Below, piece by piece: positions 53,292 through 61,805 of a stretch of DNA of 64,000 bases (positions within the stretch are counted from its first letter, which is position 1; each line of letters opens with the position of its first letter). Below the pieces are notes generated by a model that was given only the letters and a program-made list of their open reading frames with translations, made no database searches and had not been told where the DNA came from. A program made the translations under genes and the position numbers. Source of the DNA: Peribacillus simplex (lineage in GTDB: Bacteria > Bacillota > Bacilli > Bacillales > DSM-1321). The stretch spans positions 3,872,001 to 3,936,000 of the forward strand of contig NZ_CP126106.1 of the NCBI RefSeq assembly GCF_030123325.1, read 5' to 3'.

Positions 53292-53385
53292 GGAACTAGC
53301 CCTAAAAAGGGCTAGTTCCGGATCTATATGAACACTTTCAAGAAAGGCCCGGGTAAACTCCCTTGAAAGCGGGTAGAGTATTCAT
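53292..53385. other. Two stem-loops between holA and yqzM
   Basis: First, a perfect 12-bp stem GGAACTAGCCCT / AGGGCTAGTTCC (53292-53303 with 53308-53319) with an AAAA loop. Second, CTTTCAAG / CTTGAAAG (53335-53342 with 53362-53369), enclosed by the near-inverted ATGAACACT / AGTATTCAT (53328-53336, 53377-53385). No T-run follows either on the plus strand. They lie in the 5' regions of both divergent genes. Confidence 0.6.
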
Positions 53386-53561
53386 GTAGAACAAAAAATG
53401 AGCTTTTCTCTTTCGCTTACTTTGTTTGTACTTTTATTTTGACCTCAAAATCCCAAACTATTTGTGTCAACTCTTGTCAGTAAAGGAAATGAAGGAATGA
53501 AGCCTGTAGATTTTTTTTTGGTAATGTTTTATACTATTAGCAGAAATAGGAGGGGTAAATA

Positions 53562-53696
53562 ATGAACGAATTCGAAAAGAATGTTCAGTCAAAAACAGAT
53601 GACGTCGCTGATTCCGCTATAGGATTCATCGGTTCTTTTGTATTTTTCGCTGCCATGTTCACCATAGCGGTCGTCATTAAAGCTGTCGGATCCTGA
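53562..53696 (+). CDS. yqzM: YqzM family small membrane protein
   Basis: 44 residues, ATG 53562 with AGGAGGGG upstream to TGA 53696. Soluble start MNEFEKNVQSKTDDVADSAI, then one membrane helix (FIGSFVFFAAMFTIAVVI) and AVGS end. Sequence start, size and location between holA and comEC match B. subtilis YqzM. Function unknown. Confidence 0.88.
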   Translation: MNEFEKNVQSKTDDVADSAIGFIGSFVFFAAMFTIAVVIKAVGS

Positions 53697-53772
53697 TTTC
53701 TTTAACTACATGCACTTATTTTTCCTGATGGAGGCTGCCGCTGCAGTCTCTTTCTTTTTGATTTTCTACATA

Positions 53773-56079
53773 CTATGGGAGTGTCTTCCGAAAGGTTCCA
53801 CTGCTTTTGTAATACTTGTAAATAATAGAACCATCCTCATCCGTCCTGAACACCTTTATGCCATTTTTCTCAAGATTCCCAATTACGTCTCCATGAGGGT
53901 GGCCGTAGCGATTATCTTTTCCAACTGAAATAAGCGCCGCTTTCGGCTGTATCTGTTCAAGGAAGGCCGCGGAAGAAGTAGTTTTACTGCCATGGTGTCC
54001 AACCTTCAAGATATCCGCCTGCAACTGCGGAAAGGTGCTCAATAGTTCCTTTTCCCCTTCTTCTCCCATATCACCGGTTAATAACCATGACAATCCCCCA
54101 AGCTCCGTGAATAGGACTATGGATGAATCATTCTTATTTTCTTTTTCCTCATATGGACTTAGCACAGCAAACGGCGCTCCGCCCGCCACCCAATGGTCCC
54201 CCCTTCTCAGGACATTCATTTTCATTTTTTTATCTCTTGCCATGGACACAAAATCCATATCCCTATATTGTTCTTCACTCCAGCCTCCAATGATGATCTC
54301 CCCAACTTTGAAATTTTCAATCAATTCTTTTGCACTCCCCATATGATCTGCATCCGGATGGGTTAAAATGAGTTTGTCCAATTGGTGGATCCCTTTACTT
54401 TTCAATAATGGAATAATGATATCATCCGCGGTGTTGAACTTCTTTCGCTTTTGTGCCCACGTTTCGATTGGAAATGTAATTTGCCCACCCGTATCGATCA
54501 AATAATTGCCGCGATTGAACGGCAGGATAATTAAAATGGAGTCACCTTGTCCAACGTCGATGATCTGTACTTCACCAAAAGGAGAGAACTTTTGTAAATT
54601 ATATTGAAAAAGCAAAAGGACAATCATTATTCCGCACCAGATTTTACTTTTTTCAAAAGATACATCCCAAGTCAGGTATAGCCCTAAAAGGGAAATAACG
54701 AGTAATGCCATCATGATGAAGGGTGGTTTTCCGAAAGGGATGGAAGCCAGCGGCAAATCCGATGCTGCATCCGCGGCTTTATTGCAGAGTACGAATGTGA
54801 AATTCAATAACGATATGAGGGGTTGCCCCAAGGGAGGCAGCAATAAATGAATAAGGAGGGAAATCAGTGAAAGTGGCAGCAATATGATGGAATAAAGCGG
54901 AACATACAATACGTTTAGAAACACACCAAGAAAGGATACTTCAAAAAAGTGAAAAAGCAAAATCGGAAGGGCTGCCAATTGGCAGATGGAACTGATGATG
55001 AATAGCTGCGTTGTTTTCTTAGGATATTGCAGGAAAATGCTTGAAGACATGATAATGGAGAAAGTGACGGCGAATGAAAGCTGAAAACCTATATCATAGA
55101 TCATATTAGGCCGAAAAAACAATAATGCCATATAGGTCGATCCGATTGCGGCACCCGCCGAGATCCGCTTCTTGAATAGCAGGATTAGAAAGAAAAGCAT
55201 AGCCATTAAACAGGATCTCACCACAGATGGACTGGCACCTGAAAGTAACATGTAAACCGGAAGGAAGATCAAGATGGCCACCATCATTCTTTCCCGTGTA
55301 ATCCCAACCCTGATGCCGAAGTAAAATAACATCCCCGTTAAAAAACTGACATGGAGACCGGAAATCGCCAGTAAATGAACTAGACCCAACCGCTGATAAT
55401 TAGTAAGGTGACCTTCATCTATATATGACTGGTCGCCGAATATGAGAGCTGTGACAAAACCACTCGATTCTTCCGGAAAGTGTTCCCTAATATACGTAAT
55501 TCCCTTCAGGCGCAAATTACGAATCGAAACTGGAATCGAGTTTCCAGCCTTTTTGCATTCTTCAAATGAAATGGAATTCGCTTTGAATATCCATTGGATG
55601 CCTTGGCGGAAAAGATAACGCTGGTAATCGAAACTGTTTTCATTCCTGTTTTCGTCGGGAATATGCAATGTCCCTTCTGCCGGACATGATAAACCGATTC
55701 GCAGAAACCGACTCAGCATTTCCTGTTCCAATTCGGTCGTGATTTTATAACGAAGCACGAGCCGTTCACCTTTCTCACCGCGCACGAATCCTTTTAATGA
55801 ATTTCCATCTATGTTCGGTTGGTCGGTAAATGTGATGATAAAGCGACTTTCCGTTCCATGATAGGCAGTTTTGTTTCGGTGATCGGAGAAGGAGGCGGCC
55901 CCTAAAAATATCCCCATGATCACCAAATGAAAACTAAGGGCCTTCACGCTTAACCCCACAGAAAAATAAAGGAAACAGAGAAAAATAAGGATTATGATCA
56001 GCAGCCTCACATTAAAAAAAGAATGGGCCGTAACACCAAATGTAGCCGAAACCGCTAGTAAAATAAGATGTCTAGCCAT
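53773..56079 (-). CDS. comEC: Competence DNA channel protein ComEC
   Basis: 768 residues. N-terminal membrane helices, an OB-fold domain (about 80-180), then the competence domain with some seven helices including LLAISGLHVSFLTGMLFY near 230. The C-terminal metallo-beta-lactamase-like domain from about 505 has IIDVGQGDSILI, LTHPDADHMGSA and KVGHHGSKTTSS, so its nuclease-type metal residues look intact. Forms the pore through which single-stranded DNA enters. Full length, no frameshift, so uptake is potentially functional. Confidence 0.95.
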   Translation of the reverse strand: MARHLILLAVSATFGVTAHSFFNVRLLIIILIFLCFLYFSVGLSVKALSFHLVIMGIFLGAASFSDHRNKTAYHGTESRFIITFTDQPNIDGNSLKGFVRGEKGERLVLRYKITTELEQEMLSRFLRIGLSCPAEGTLHIPDENRNENSFDYQRYLFRQGIQWIFKANSISFEECKKAGNSIPVSIRNLRLKGITYIREHFPEESSGFVTALIFGDQSYIDEGHLTNYQRLGLVHLLAISGLHVSFLTGMLFYFGIRVGITRERMMVAILIFLPVYMLLSGASPSVVRSCLMAMLFFLILLFKKRISAGAAIGSTYMALLFFRPNMIYDIGFQLSFAVTFSIIMSSSIFLQYPKKTTQLFIISSICQLAALPILLFHFFEVSFLGVFLNVLYVPLYSIILLPLSLISLLIHLLLPPLGQPLISLLNFTFVLCNKAADAASDLPLASIPFGKPPFIMMALLVISLLGLYLTWDVSFEKSKIWCGIMIVLLLFQYNLQKFSPFGEVQIIDVGQGDSILIILPFNRGNYLIDTGGQITFPIETWAQKRKKFNTADDIIIPLLKSKGIHQLDKLILTHPDADHMGSAKELIENFKVGEIIIGGWSEEQYRDMDFVSMARDKKMKMNVLRRGDHWVAGGAPFAVLSPYEEKENKNDSSIVLFTELGGLSWLLTGDMGEEGEKELLSTFPQLQADILKVGHHGSKTTSSAAFLEQIQPKAALISVGKDNRYGHPHGDVIGNLEKNGIKVFRTDEDGSIIYKYYKSSGTFRKTLP

Positions 56080-56097
56080 GCCTGCCCCCCGTCCTAT

Positions 56098-56658
56098 TTA
56101 ATTTTCAAATATCTGATTGGCCTGCTTTTCCAACTCCAATAAATCTTCTTTTTTCAGGTCTGTTCGTTCAAGTTGAGCCAGCAATGAGAATACAAAGTCC
56201 TTTTTTTGTTTTCCATTAACATCGATGGCCCCTTTTGCTTCAACCTTCTCGGTCTTAACACCAGCCTGTTTGAATAATTCCAGGGCATATGGATGATTTT
56301 TGTAATCCTCTGCATAATAAACAGCCTTTATGCCAGCTTGAATGAGTGATTTACAACACTGAAGACACGGAAAATGCGTCACATATATTTCTGCCCTATC
56401 AGTAGGTACCCCAAATTTCGCACATTGTAAAAGAGCATTCATTTCTGCATGTATCGTTCTGACACAATGATTATCAATTACATAACAGCCGTCATCAATA
56501 CAATGCGTCCCTCCCGCAATGGACCCATTATATCCCCCAGCAATGATTCGGTTATCCCTGACGATGGTCGCCCCTACAGTGAGGCGTGTACATGTGCTTC
56601 TTAAAGCTAATAAATGGCTTTGCGCCATGAAATATTGATCCCAACTAATCCTGTTCAT
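56098..56658 (-). CDS. comEB: ComEB, dCMP deaminase family
   Basis: 186 residues. Zinc deaminase motif H70-A-E72 (TIHAEMNALL) and PC98LQC101, preceded by a Cys/His-containing loop (GGTHCIDDGCYVIDNHC) typical of dCMP deaminases. Converts dCMP to dUMP by family. Despite its place in the comE operon, it is reported dispensable for transformation in B. subtilis. Lies 18 bp before comEC. Confidence 0.93.
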   Translation of the reverse strand: MNRISWDQYFMAQSHLLALRSTCTRLTVGATIVRDNRIIAGGYNGSIAGGTHCIDDGCYVIDNHCVRTIHAEMNALLQCAKFGVPTDRAEIYVTHFPCLQCCKSLIQAGIKAVYYAEDYKNHPYALELFKQAGVKTEKVEAKGAIDVNGKQKKDFVFSLLAQLERTDLKKEDLLELEKQANQIFEN

Positions 56659-56736
56659 GTTTTATCCCCTTACCACTAGATTGATTTTCTTCAATTTTAC
56701 CCTCTTCCTGGCCATTTGTGTAGCATATTCAATCAT

Positions 56737-57372
56737 TCATTTCACCGAAATGGAATCCCGTAACCTTTCAAACGTTTTTTCTCCGATTCCCGTTACTTTC
56801 TTCAAGTCATCAACCTCCTTGAATTTCCCTACCGTTTCCCTGTATTCGAGGATTGCATTCGCTTTGGATGGTCCAATTCCCGTCAAGGTTTCCAAATCTT
56901 CCTGTGTAGCTGCATTCAAGTTCACCAGTCCTCCTGATGTCCTCCCAGAGACGGCATCACCAGACGACCCGACTTGTATATTCTCCAATTTCCCTTCGTC
57001 TTCTTCACCTATTTCCGGTACATAAATGACCATTTGGTCTTCGACGATTTGGGCAAAATTCACTTTATCCTTATCAGCGTTGTCCGTAAAACTGCCCGCA
57101 GCCGAAATCAAATCGATCACCCGGTCACCTGCCTGTGCAGTGAATATGCCAGGGGACTTGACCGCTCCTTTAACGTCCACTTTAATGATCTCAGGTTCGG
57201 CAGGCGTTTCATCTTCATTTTCTTTAACTCCAGCTTCTTTTGCAGGAATGGAAAATATATCTTCCGTATCAGCCGGCTCCCCCCCTTGTTGCAAAAAAAA
57301 GTAAATGCCCGCTGCCACCAATGCCACGGCAACGGTTATCATCATCCATTTCTTTTTAAAAATCCCTTCCAT
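56737..57372 (-). CDS. comEA: Competence DNA receptor ComEA
   Basis: 211 residues. Membrane anchor at about 9-27 (WMMITVAVALVAAGIYFFL), an acidic linker, a SLBB-like domain (IKVDVKGAVKSPGIF, about 63-125), then a double helix-hairpin-helix (LVNLNAATQEDLETLTGIGPSKANAILEYRE) at about 150-211 that binds double-stranded DNA. Hands DNA to ComEC. First gene of comEA-EB-EC; I saw no clear ComK box upstream. Confidence 0.95.
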   Translation of the reverse strand: MEGIFKKKWMMITVAVALVAAGIYFFLQQGGEPADTEDIFSIPAKEAGVKENEDETPAEPEIIKVDVKGAVKSPGIFTAQAGDRVIDLISAAGSFTDNADKDKVNFAQIVEDQMVIYVPEIGEEDEGKLENIQVGSSGDAVSGRTSGGLVNLNAATQEDLETLTGIGPSKANAILEYRETVGKFKEVDDLKKVTGIGEKTFERLRDSISVK

Positions 57373-57406
57373 TTCTTTACCTCCTTGTTGGATTTCGCAC
57401 GATACA

Positions 57407-57434
57407 TTGTCATAGGACAGATTAAAAATACATA
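57407..57434 (+). promoter_or_regulatory. Possible promoter of comER
   Basis: TTGTCA (57407-57412), 16-bp spacer, TACATA (57429-57434), 50 bp before comER. Weak -10. Confidence 0.35.
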
Positions 57435-57483
57435 GTGTTTTTAGGAGAATCGAATCGCTTTAAGTGAGAGGAGTTGATCGGAA

Positions 57484-58314
57484 TTGAAGAAAATCGGTGT
57501 TATCGGAACCGGAAATATGGGTACCATTTTAATCGAGGCATGGCTGGAGGCAAAAATATTGAATCCGGCAGATTTAATCATTACAAATCGCACGCTTTCC
57601 AAAGCATTGGCGCTGAAAGAAAAACACCCTGGCATCAAGGTTGCGGAAAGTGCAGCCGAAATCGTCCAACAAGCGGACTTTATCTTTCTCTGTGTAAAAC
57701 CATTGCAAATTAACAGCCTATTACAGGGCATCAAACATCATATAAAAAGGGATCAGCTGGTTATTTCCATCACAAGCCCGCTTTCAGTCTCCCAGCTTGA
57801 ATCCGCCGTGAATGCCCCTTGTGCGCGTTTTATCCCGAGCATAACGAACCGTGTGGGTTCAGGGGTATCGTTACTAAGTTTCAGCAAGAGCTGCAGTAAG
57901 GAGAAAGTGTCAGCTTTATTTGATTTGGCCTCCGCCATATCGGCACCGGTCATCATAGAAAACGATATCACCCGGGTAGCTTCCGATATCGTCAGCTGCG
58001 GTCCTGCTTTCTTCAGCTATTTAGCACAAGCGTTTATTGACGCGGCTTGCCAAACGACGAAGATAGATAAAGAAACGGCTACGACTTTGACTGAGAATAT
58101 GCTGGTTGGCTTAGGGGAACTGCTCGGTAAAGGGGTTTATACATTGCCGACTTTACAGGAAAAGGTTTGTGTAAAGGGTGGAATAACAGGTGAGGGGATC
58201 AAGGTTTTAGAAGCTGAAACCGGGGAAATGTTCCATCATCTTTTTCAAGCGACACATGAAAAGTTTGCAGAGGATCTTCATGAAGTTGAAAAGCAGTTCG
58301 GCCATCCTTATTAA
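57484..58314 (+). CDS. comER: ComER, pyrroline-5-carboxylate reductase-like protein
   Basis: 276 residues from TTG 57484, ten bases after GAGGAG. NAD(P)-binding start IGVIGTGNMGTILIEAWL, then TNRTLSKALALKEKH and the FLCVKPLQI segment of the ProC family. The C-terminal ProC dimerisation domain follows (GPAFFSYLAQAFIDAA, TENMLVGLGELL). Divergent from comEA, as in B. subtilis. Not needed for transformation there; in B. cereus-group work it has been linked to sporulation and biofilm entry. Substrate uncertain. Confidence 0.92.
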   Translation: MKKIGVIGTGNMGTILIEAWLEAKILNPADLIITNRTLSKALALKEKHPGIKVAESAAEIVQQADFIFLCVKPLQINSLLQGIKHHIKRDQLVISITSPLSVSQLESAVNAPCARFIPSITNRVGSGVSLLSFSKSCSKEKVSALFDLASAISAPVIIENDITRVASDIVSCGPAFFSYLAQAFIDAACQTTKIDKETATTLTENMLVGLGELLGKGVYTLPTLQEKVCVKGGITGEGIKVLEAETGEMFHHLFQATHEKFAEDLHEVEKQFGHPY

Positions 58315-58359
58315 TATTCGTAATCAAGATCTTTAACTCCTTCTAAAAGTATAAAAAAG

Positions 58360-58417
58360 AAGAGGTCAGACCTCCGCTCGTACAGAATGATGTACGGACA
58401 GGGGTTCTTGACCTCTT
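58360..58417. terminator. Bidirectional terminator between comER and yqeM
   Basis: Outer stem AAGAGGTCA / TGACCTCTT (58360-58368 with 58409-58417), enclosing an inner CTCGTAC / GTACGG hairpin, with A- and T-runs outside. Confidence 0.75.
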
Positions 58418-58419
58418 TA

Positions 58420-59163
58420 TCATTTACTGGCTGCAAATAAGATTCTTTCGGTTTCCGCTACAAGCGGTGCGTCTTCAAGATCCGCCAGAATTTCAGAAAC
58501 CGTAAAACCTGCTTGCTCCAGCCACTTTTTATATTGTTCAACCGGATAGGTCCGTTGGTAATGCAACTCATCAAATCGGTCATAAAGGCCGCTTTCATCG
58601 TCCCTTACGAAAAAACTTAAATCATGTTCCACACTGTAAGGCTCTTCACCCGGGAAGCAGTCCCATATATAGGACACTTCTTCACCATTGACAGCAAACG
58701 TATTATCACGGAAGATCTCTTCCATTTTATAAATGGAATGGACATCAAACAAAAATAATCCGCCATCCTTCAAATGCTCATGAACCCGGCTGAACGTCTT
58801 GACTATATCTTCCTCATCGCGAAGGTAGTTCAGCGAATCACAAAAAATCGTGACACAATCAAATTGGCCAAGTCCTTCGAGTTCTGCCATATTCTGCTGG
58901 AAAAGCGGAATCGATAATCCAAGCTTAACCGCTTTTTCATTGGCAACAAGAAGCATTTCATCAGATAAATCCACACCGGTGACTTCGAATCCGTGTTGCG
59001 CCAATTCAACGGTCATCTCCCCGGTTCCACACGCTAAATCCAAGACTTTCCTTCCGCCAATTCCATACTGTTCCAGCTTCGCCGTAAGGATCATCAGCCA
59101 TTTTTCATAAGGCGCGTCCTTCATCAATTCATCGTATACATAGGCAAAGCGTTCGTACGTCAT
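58420..59163 (-). CDS. yqeM: YqeM-type SAM-dependent methyltransferase
   Basis: 247 residues. Class I methyltransferase with VLDLACGTGEMTVELAQHGFEVTGVDLSDEML at about 40-70 and FDCVTIFCDSLNYL near 105. Starts MTYERFAYVYDELMKD as in the family. Substrate unknown. The last gene of the yqeG-yqeM operon; its ATG overlaps the rsfS stop by four bases. Confidence 0.9.
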   Translation of the reverse strand: MTYERFAYVYDELMKDAPYEKWLMILTAKLEQYGIGGRKVLDLACGTGEMTVELAQHGFEVTGVDLSDEMLLVANEKAVKLGLSIPLFQQNMAELEGLGQFDCVTIFCDSLNYLRDEEDIVKTFSRVHEHLKDGGLFLFDVHSIYKMEEIFRDNTFAVNGEEVSYIWDCFPGEEPYSVEHDLSFFVRDDESGLYDRFDELHYQRTYPVEQYKKWLEQAGFTVSEILADLEDAPLVAETERILFAASK

Positions 59164-59516
59164 GAAGTCAGTTCACTCTCTAGATCTTCAAAAGGTGCAT
59201 CTCCCCATAAACGTTCGAGGTTATAGTAGTTTCTTTCATCTTTATGGAAAATGTGGGCCACTACATCGCCAAGATCGACAAGCACCCATTTCGCCTCGTC
59301 AAAACCTTCAAGACGTTTTACAGTGATTCCGGATTCATCAGCTTTGCTCTTCATTTCACGGGCTATTGCTTGTACTTGTTTTTCAGAATTACCATGGCAG
59401 ATCAAAAAGTAATCCGCTACAAGGGAAATACCTTGCATATTCAATGCCACGATATCCTCCGCTCTTTTATCATCCGCCGCTTTTGCTGCAATTACTAGAA
59501 GTTCACGTTCAGTCAT
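59160..59516 (-). CDS. rsfS: Ribosomal silencing factor RsfS
   Basis: 118 residues. DUF143/Iojap pattern: VIAAKAADDKRAEDIVALNMQGISLVADYFLICHGNSEKQVQAI, then GFDEAKWVLVDLGDVVAHIFHKDERNYYNLERLW. Binds L14 on the 50S subunit and blocks subunit joining in starvation. Overlaps yqeK by one base (TAATG) and yqeM by four. Confidence 0.97.
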   Translation of the reverse strand: MTERELLVIAAKAADDKRAEDIVALNMQGISLVADYFLICHGNSEKQVQAIAREMKSKADESGITVKRLEGFDEAKWVLVDLGDVVAHIFHKDERNYYNLERLWGDAPFEDLESELTS

Positions 59517-60088
59517 TACATCTTCTCCTTCAAATTCATGATCAAATCATTATATGTCTTAAATGTGTCAGGGTAAATTGCCTGATTTCTTTTCATTAAA
59601 AAAACAACTGTATTCCTTAAGGCCTGAATGACAGCATGATCCAAATTTTGCTTTGCCGTCTGCCTGACTTCGTCGACACCGGGAAAAGAACGTCCCGGCT
59701 CAATATAGTCAGCAAGGTATACGACTTTATCCATAAGGCTCATGCCAACCCTGCCAGACGTGTGATAGGCAATCGCATCCAAGATTTCAGCGTCCTGGAT
59801 GCCAGCTTCCTTTTTCACCAGATAAGCCCCGACAGGAGCGTGCCACAGCTCCATATTGTATTCAAGTAACGCCGGGTCCATTTTTTCAGCGATTATTATT
59901 TGCTCCATTTCCTCTTTTGGACGAAATTTTGCATAATCATGGAAAATGGCTGCCAGTTCGGCTTTTTTGACGTCGGCACCATACCGTTCAGCAAGTTCAA
60001 TCGCAGACTCGGCCACACCCAAGGTATGAATGTACCTGCGCTCGGTGATTTGTTCTTTGACCAGCGCCAATGCTTTCTCACGATTCAT
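59516..60088 (-). CDS. yqeK: HD-domain Ap4A hydrolase YqeK
   Basis: 190 residues from ATG 60088, ten bases after AAAGGG; an ATG nine bases earlier is too close to that site. HD metal motifs: RRYIHTLGVAESAIELAERYG with the first His, FHDYAKF, and AYHTSGRVGMSLMDKVVYLADYIEPGR. The YqeK family splits diadenosine tetraphosphate symmetrically. Coupled to nadD, whose last codons it overlaps by 11 bp. Confidence 0.92.
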   Translation of the reverse strand: MNREKALALVKEQITERRYIHTLGVAESAIELAERYGADVKKAELAAIFHDYAKFRPKEEMEQIIIAEKMDPALLEYNMELWHAPVGAYLVKKEAGIQDAEILDAIAYHTSGRVGMSLMDKVVYLADYIEPGRSFPGVDEVRQTAKQNLDHAVIQALRNTVVFLMKRNQAIYPDTFKTYNDLIMNLKEKM

Positions 60089-60647
60089 ATAAACCATTCC
60101 CTTTAATATACTTCACCACTGGATCTGCTATTAAATATTTCACGGTTTTCCCCGTTCTTAACTTCCTTCGTATCATGGAAGACGAAATGAACATCTGGGG
60201 GACTTTCACCATCGTGATTGGGTATAAGGTCTTTTCGTTATATCCAGGGCGCTTCACCCCGACGAAATTGACCATATGCACCAGCTCGTCGATACGGTGC
60301 CAATTTGGTAAGTACTCAATCATATCTGCGCCAATTATGAAATAGAACTCATTGGTTGGCTCAAGTTCTTTCAGCAATTTTATTGTGTCATACGTATAAG
60401 ATGTGCCTTTTCTTTCTATTTCAATACCCTCAATATAAAAAGATGGGTTTCCGGCTATCGCGTTTTCCAACATGGCCAGCCTGTCCATATCGGTTACTTC
60501 CTCCGATTTTTCCTTATGTGGAGGAACGTGATTTGGCATGAACCTGATTTCATCTAGATTAAGGGCATCCAGCACTTCATTCGCTATAATTAAATGCCCG
60601 ATATGCGGAGGATTGAATGTACCGCCAAGAATTCCAATTTTTTTCAT
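60078..60647 (-). CDS. nadD: Nicotinate-nucleotide adenylyltransferase
   Basis: 189 residues. Nucleotidyltransferase start IGILGGTFNPPHIGHL with the HxGH motif, and ISSSMIRRKLRTG, the ISSTxxR-type motif near 160. Makes deamido-NAD from nicotinate mononucleotide, a common step of both NAD routes. Twelve bp after yqeI and overlapping yqeK. Confidence 0.97.
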   Translation of the reverse strand: MKKIGILGGTFNPPHIGHLIIANEVLDALNLDEIRFMPNHVPPHKEKSEEVTDMDRLAMLENAIAGNPSFYIEGIEIERKGTSYTYDTIKLLKELEPTNEFYFIIGADMIEYLPNWHRIDELVHMVNFVGVKRPGYNEKTLYPITMVKVPQMFISSSMIRRKLRTGKTVKYLIADPVVKYIKGNGLYES

Positions 60648-60658
60648 AGATAGGTTCC

Positions 60659-60949
60659 TTAAGGTAGTTTAAGTTGTTTGTTTTCTTTTGATTCTTTATA
60701 CAGCACAATGGTGTTGCCGATAATCTGAACCAATTCCGCCCGTGCACCTTTTGATAAAGAAAGTCCCACATCATCGCGGTCCTCTTCACAGTTTTGCAGG
60801 ATGCTGACCTTGATTAATTCACGTACTTCAAGCGCCTCACCAATTTGCTTGATGAGATTATCATTGACGCCGCCTTTACCAACTTGAAATATTGGATTGA
60901 GGTGATGGGCCTTTGATCGTAAAAATCTTTTCTGTTTTCCAGTTAACAT
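60659..60949 (-). CDS. yqeI: YhbY-like ribosome assembly RNA-binding protein YqeI
   Basis: 96 residues, CRM domain: MLTGKQKRFLRSKAHHLNPIFQVGKGGVNDNLIKQIGEALEVRELIKV with the GxxG loop (GKGG). Family members associate with pre-50S particles. Overlaps aroE by seven bases and precedes nadD. Confidence 0.95.
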   Translation of the reverse strand: MLTGKQKRFLRSKAHHLNPIFQVGKGGVNDNLIKQIGEALEVRELIKVSILQNCEEDRDDVGLSLSKGARAELVQIIGNTIVLYKESKENKQLKLP

Positions 60950-61785
60950 GTGTTACCTCCTAGTTTGTTCAAGACAATATCTGTCATTCTTGCTGTATCC
61001 GGCATAATGCCTGTCCATATCTCAAATGCGAGCGCGGCCTGGTTGATGAACATCCCCAAACCATTTTGCGTTTCCGCCCCTTTTTCCCCCGCTTCACGCA
61101 GCAGTTTGGTTTGCAGAGGGTTATAGATGATATCACTGACAATTGCACCGGTTTTAAGCTGGTCGACCTTCAACGGTGAATGATCCAATTCCGGGCTCAT
61201 TCCTGAAGAAGTCGTTTGGATGATTAAATCATATTGTGATAAGCTTTCTTCCGCTTCGATAATCGAGAGTGCCTTCGATACTTTATCATATGGGCAATCA
61301 GAAACAAGCTGGGCCGCCCTTTCCTTTGTCCGGTTTGCAATATCAACTTGCTTTACCCCTTCTTTTACGAGGGTAAAATAAATCGCACGCGCAGCACCGC
61401 CCGCTCCGATCACTAACGTTTTTTTAGCCTTGATGTCACCTGATATTTCATCGCATAAGGATTTGAAAAATCCTTTTCCGTCTGTATTATACCCTATAAA
61501 CCGACCATTTTTGTTAACAACCGTATTTACAGCCCCGATTGCAAGGGCCAGTTCATCCACTTCATCAAGGAAAGGGATGATTGAAGTCTTATGAGGAATC
61601 GTGATGTTAAACCCTTCTATACCAAGGGCTTTCATGCCTTTCACGGCATCGTTCAAACCTTCTTTCGTCACATGGAAATGATGATAAACCGCTTCTATAT
61701 TTTCTTTTTCAAATGCATCATTATGGATGTCCGGTGACATCGAATGTGCAATTGGATCTCCCATTACCCCATAAATCTTTTTCAT
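60943..61785 (-). CDS. aroE: Shikimate dehydrogenase (NADP+)
   Basis: 280 residues. Substrate-binding start YGVMGDPIAHSMSPDIHN with Ser pair, GFNITIPHKTSIIPFLDEVDELA (catalytic lysine in PHK and the aspartate of DE), and the NADP site VIGAGGAARAIYF followed by ANRTKERAAQL. Reduces 3-dehydroshikimate for aromatic amino-acid synthesis. Follows yqeH by 20 bp in the same operon. Confidence 0.97.
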   Translation of the reverse strand: MKKIYGVMGDPIAHSMSPDIHNDAFEKENIEAVYHHFHVTKEGLNDAVKGMKALGIEGFNITIPHKTSIIPFLDEVDELALAIGAVNTVVNKNGRFIGYNTDGKGFFKSLCDEISGDIKAKKTLVIGAGGAARAIYFTLVKEGVKQVDIANRTKERAAQLVSDCPYDKVSKALSIIEAEESLSQYDLIIQTTSSGMSPELDHSPLKVDQLKTGAIVSDIIYNPLQTKLLREAGEKGAETQNGLGMFINQAALAFEIWTGIMPDTARMTDIVLNKLGGNTC

Positions 61786-61805
61786 AGACTAGACGACCCC
61801 TATAT

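Noticed and set aside
57373..57483. A-run and T-run pair before comEA as a ComK box
   Set aside because: AAAAA and TTTTT are separated by about nine bases rather than the five of the AAAA-N5-TTTT box, and a second half is absent.
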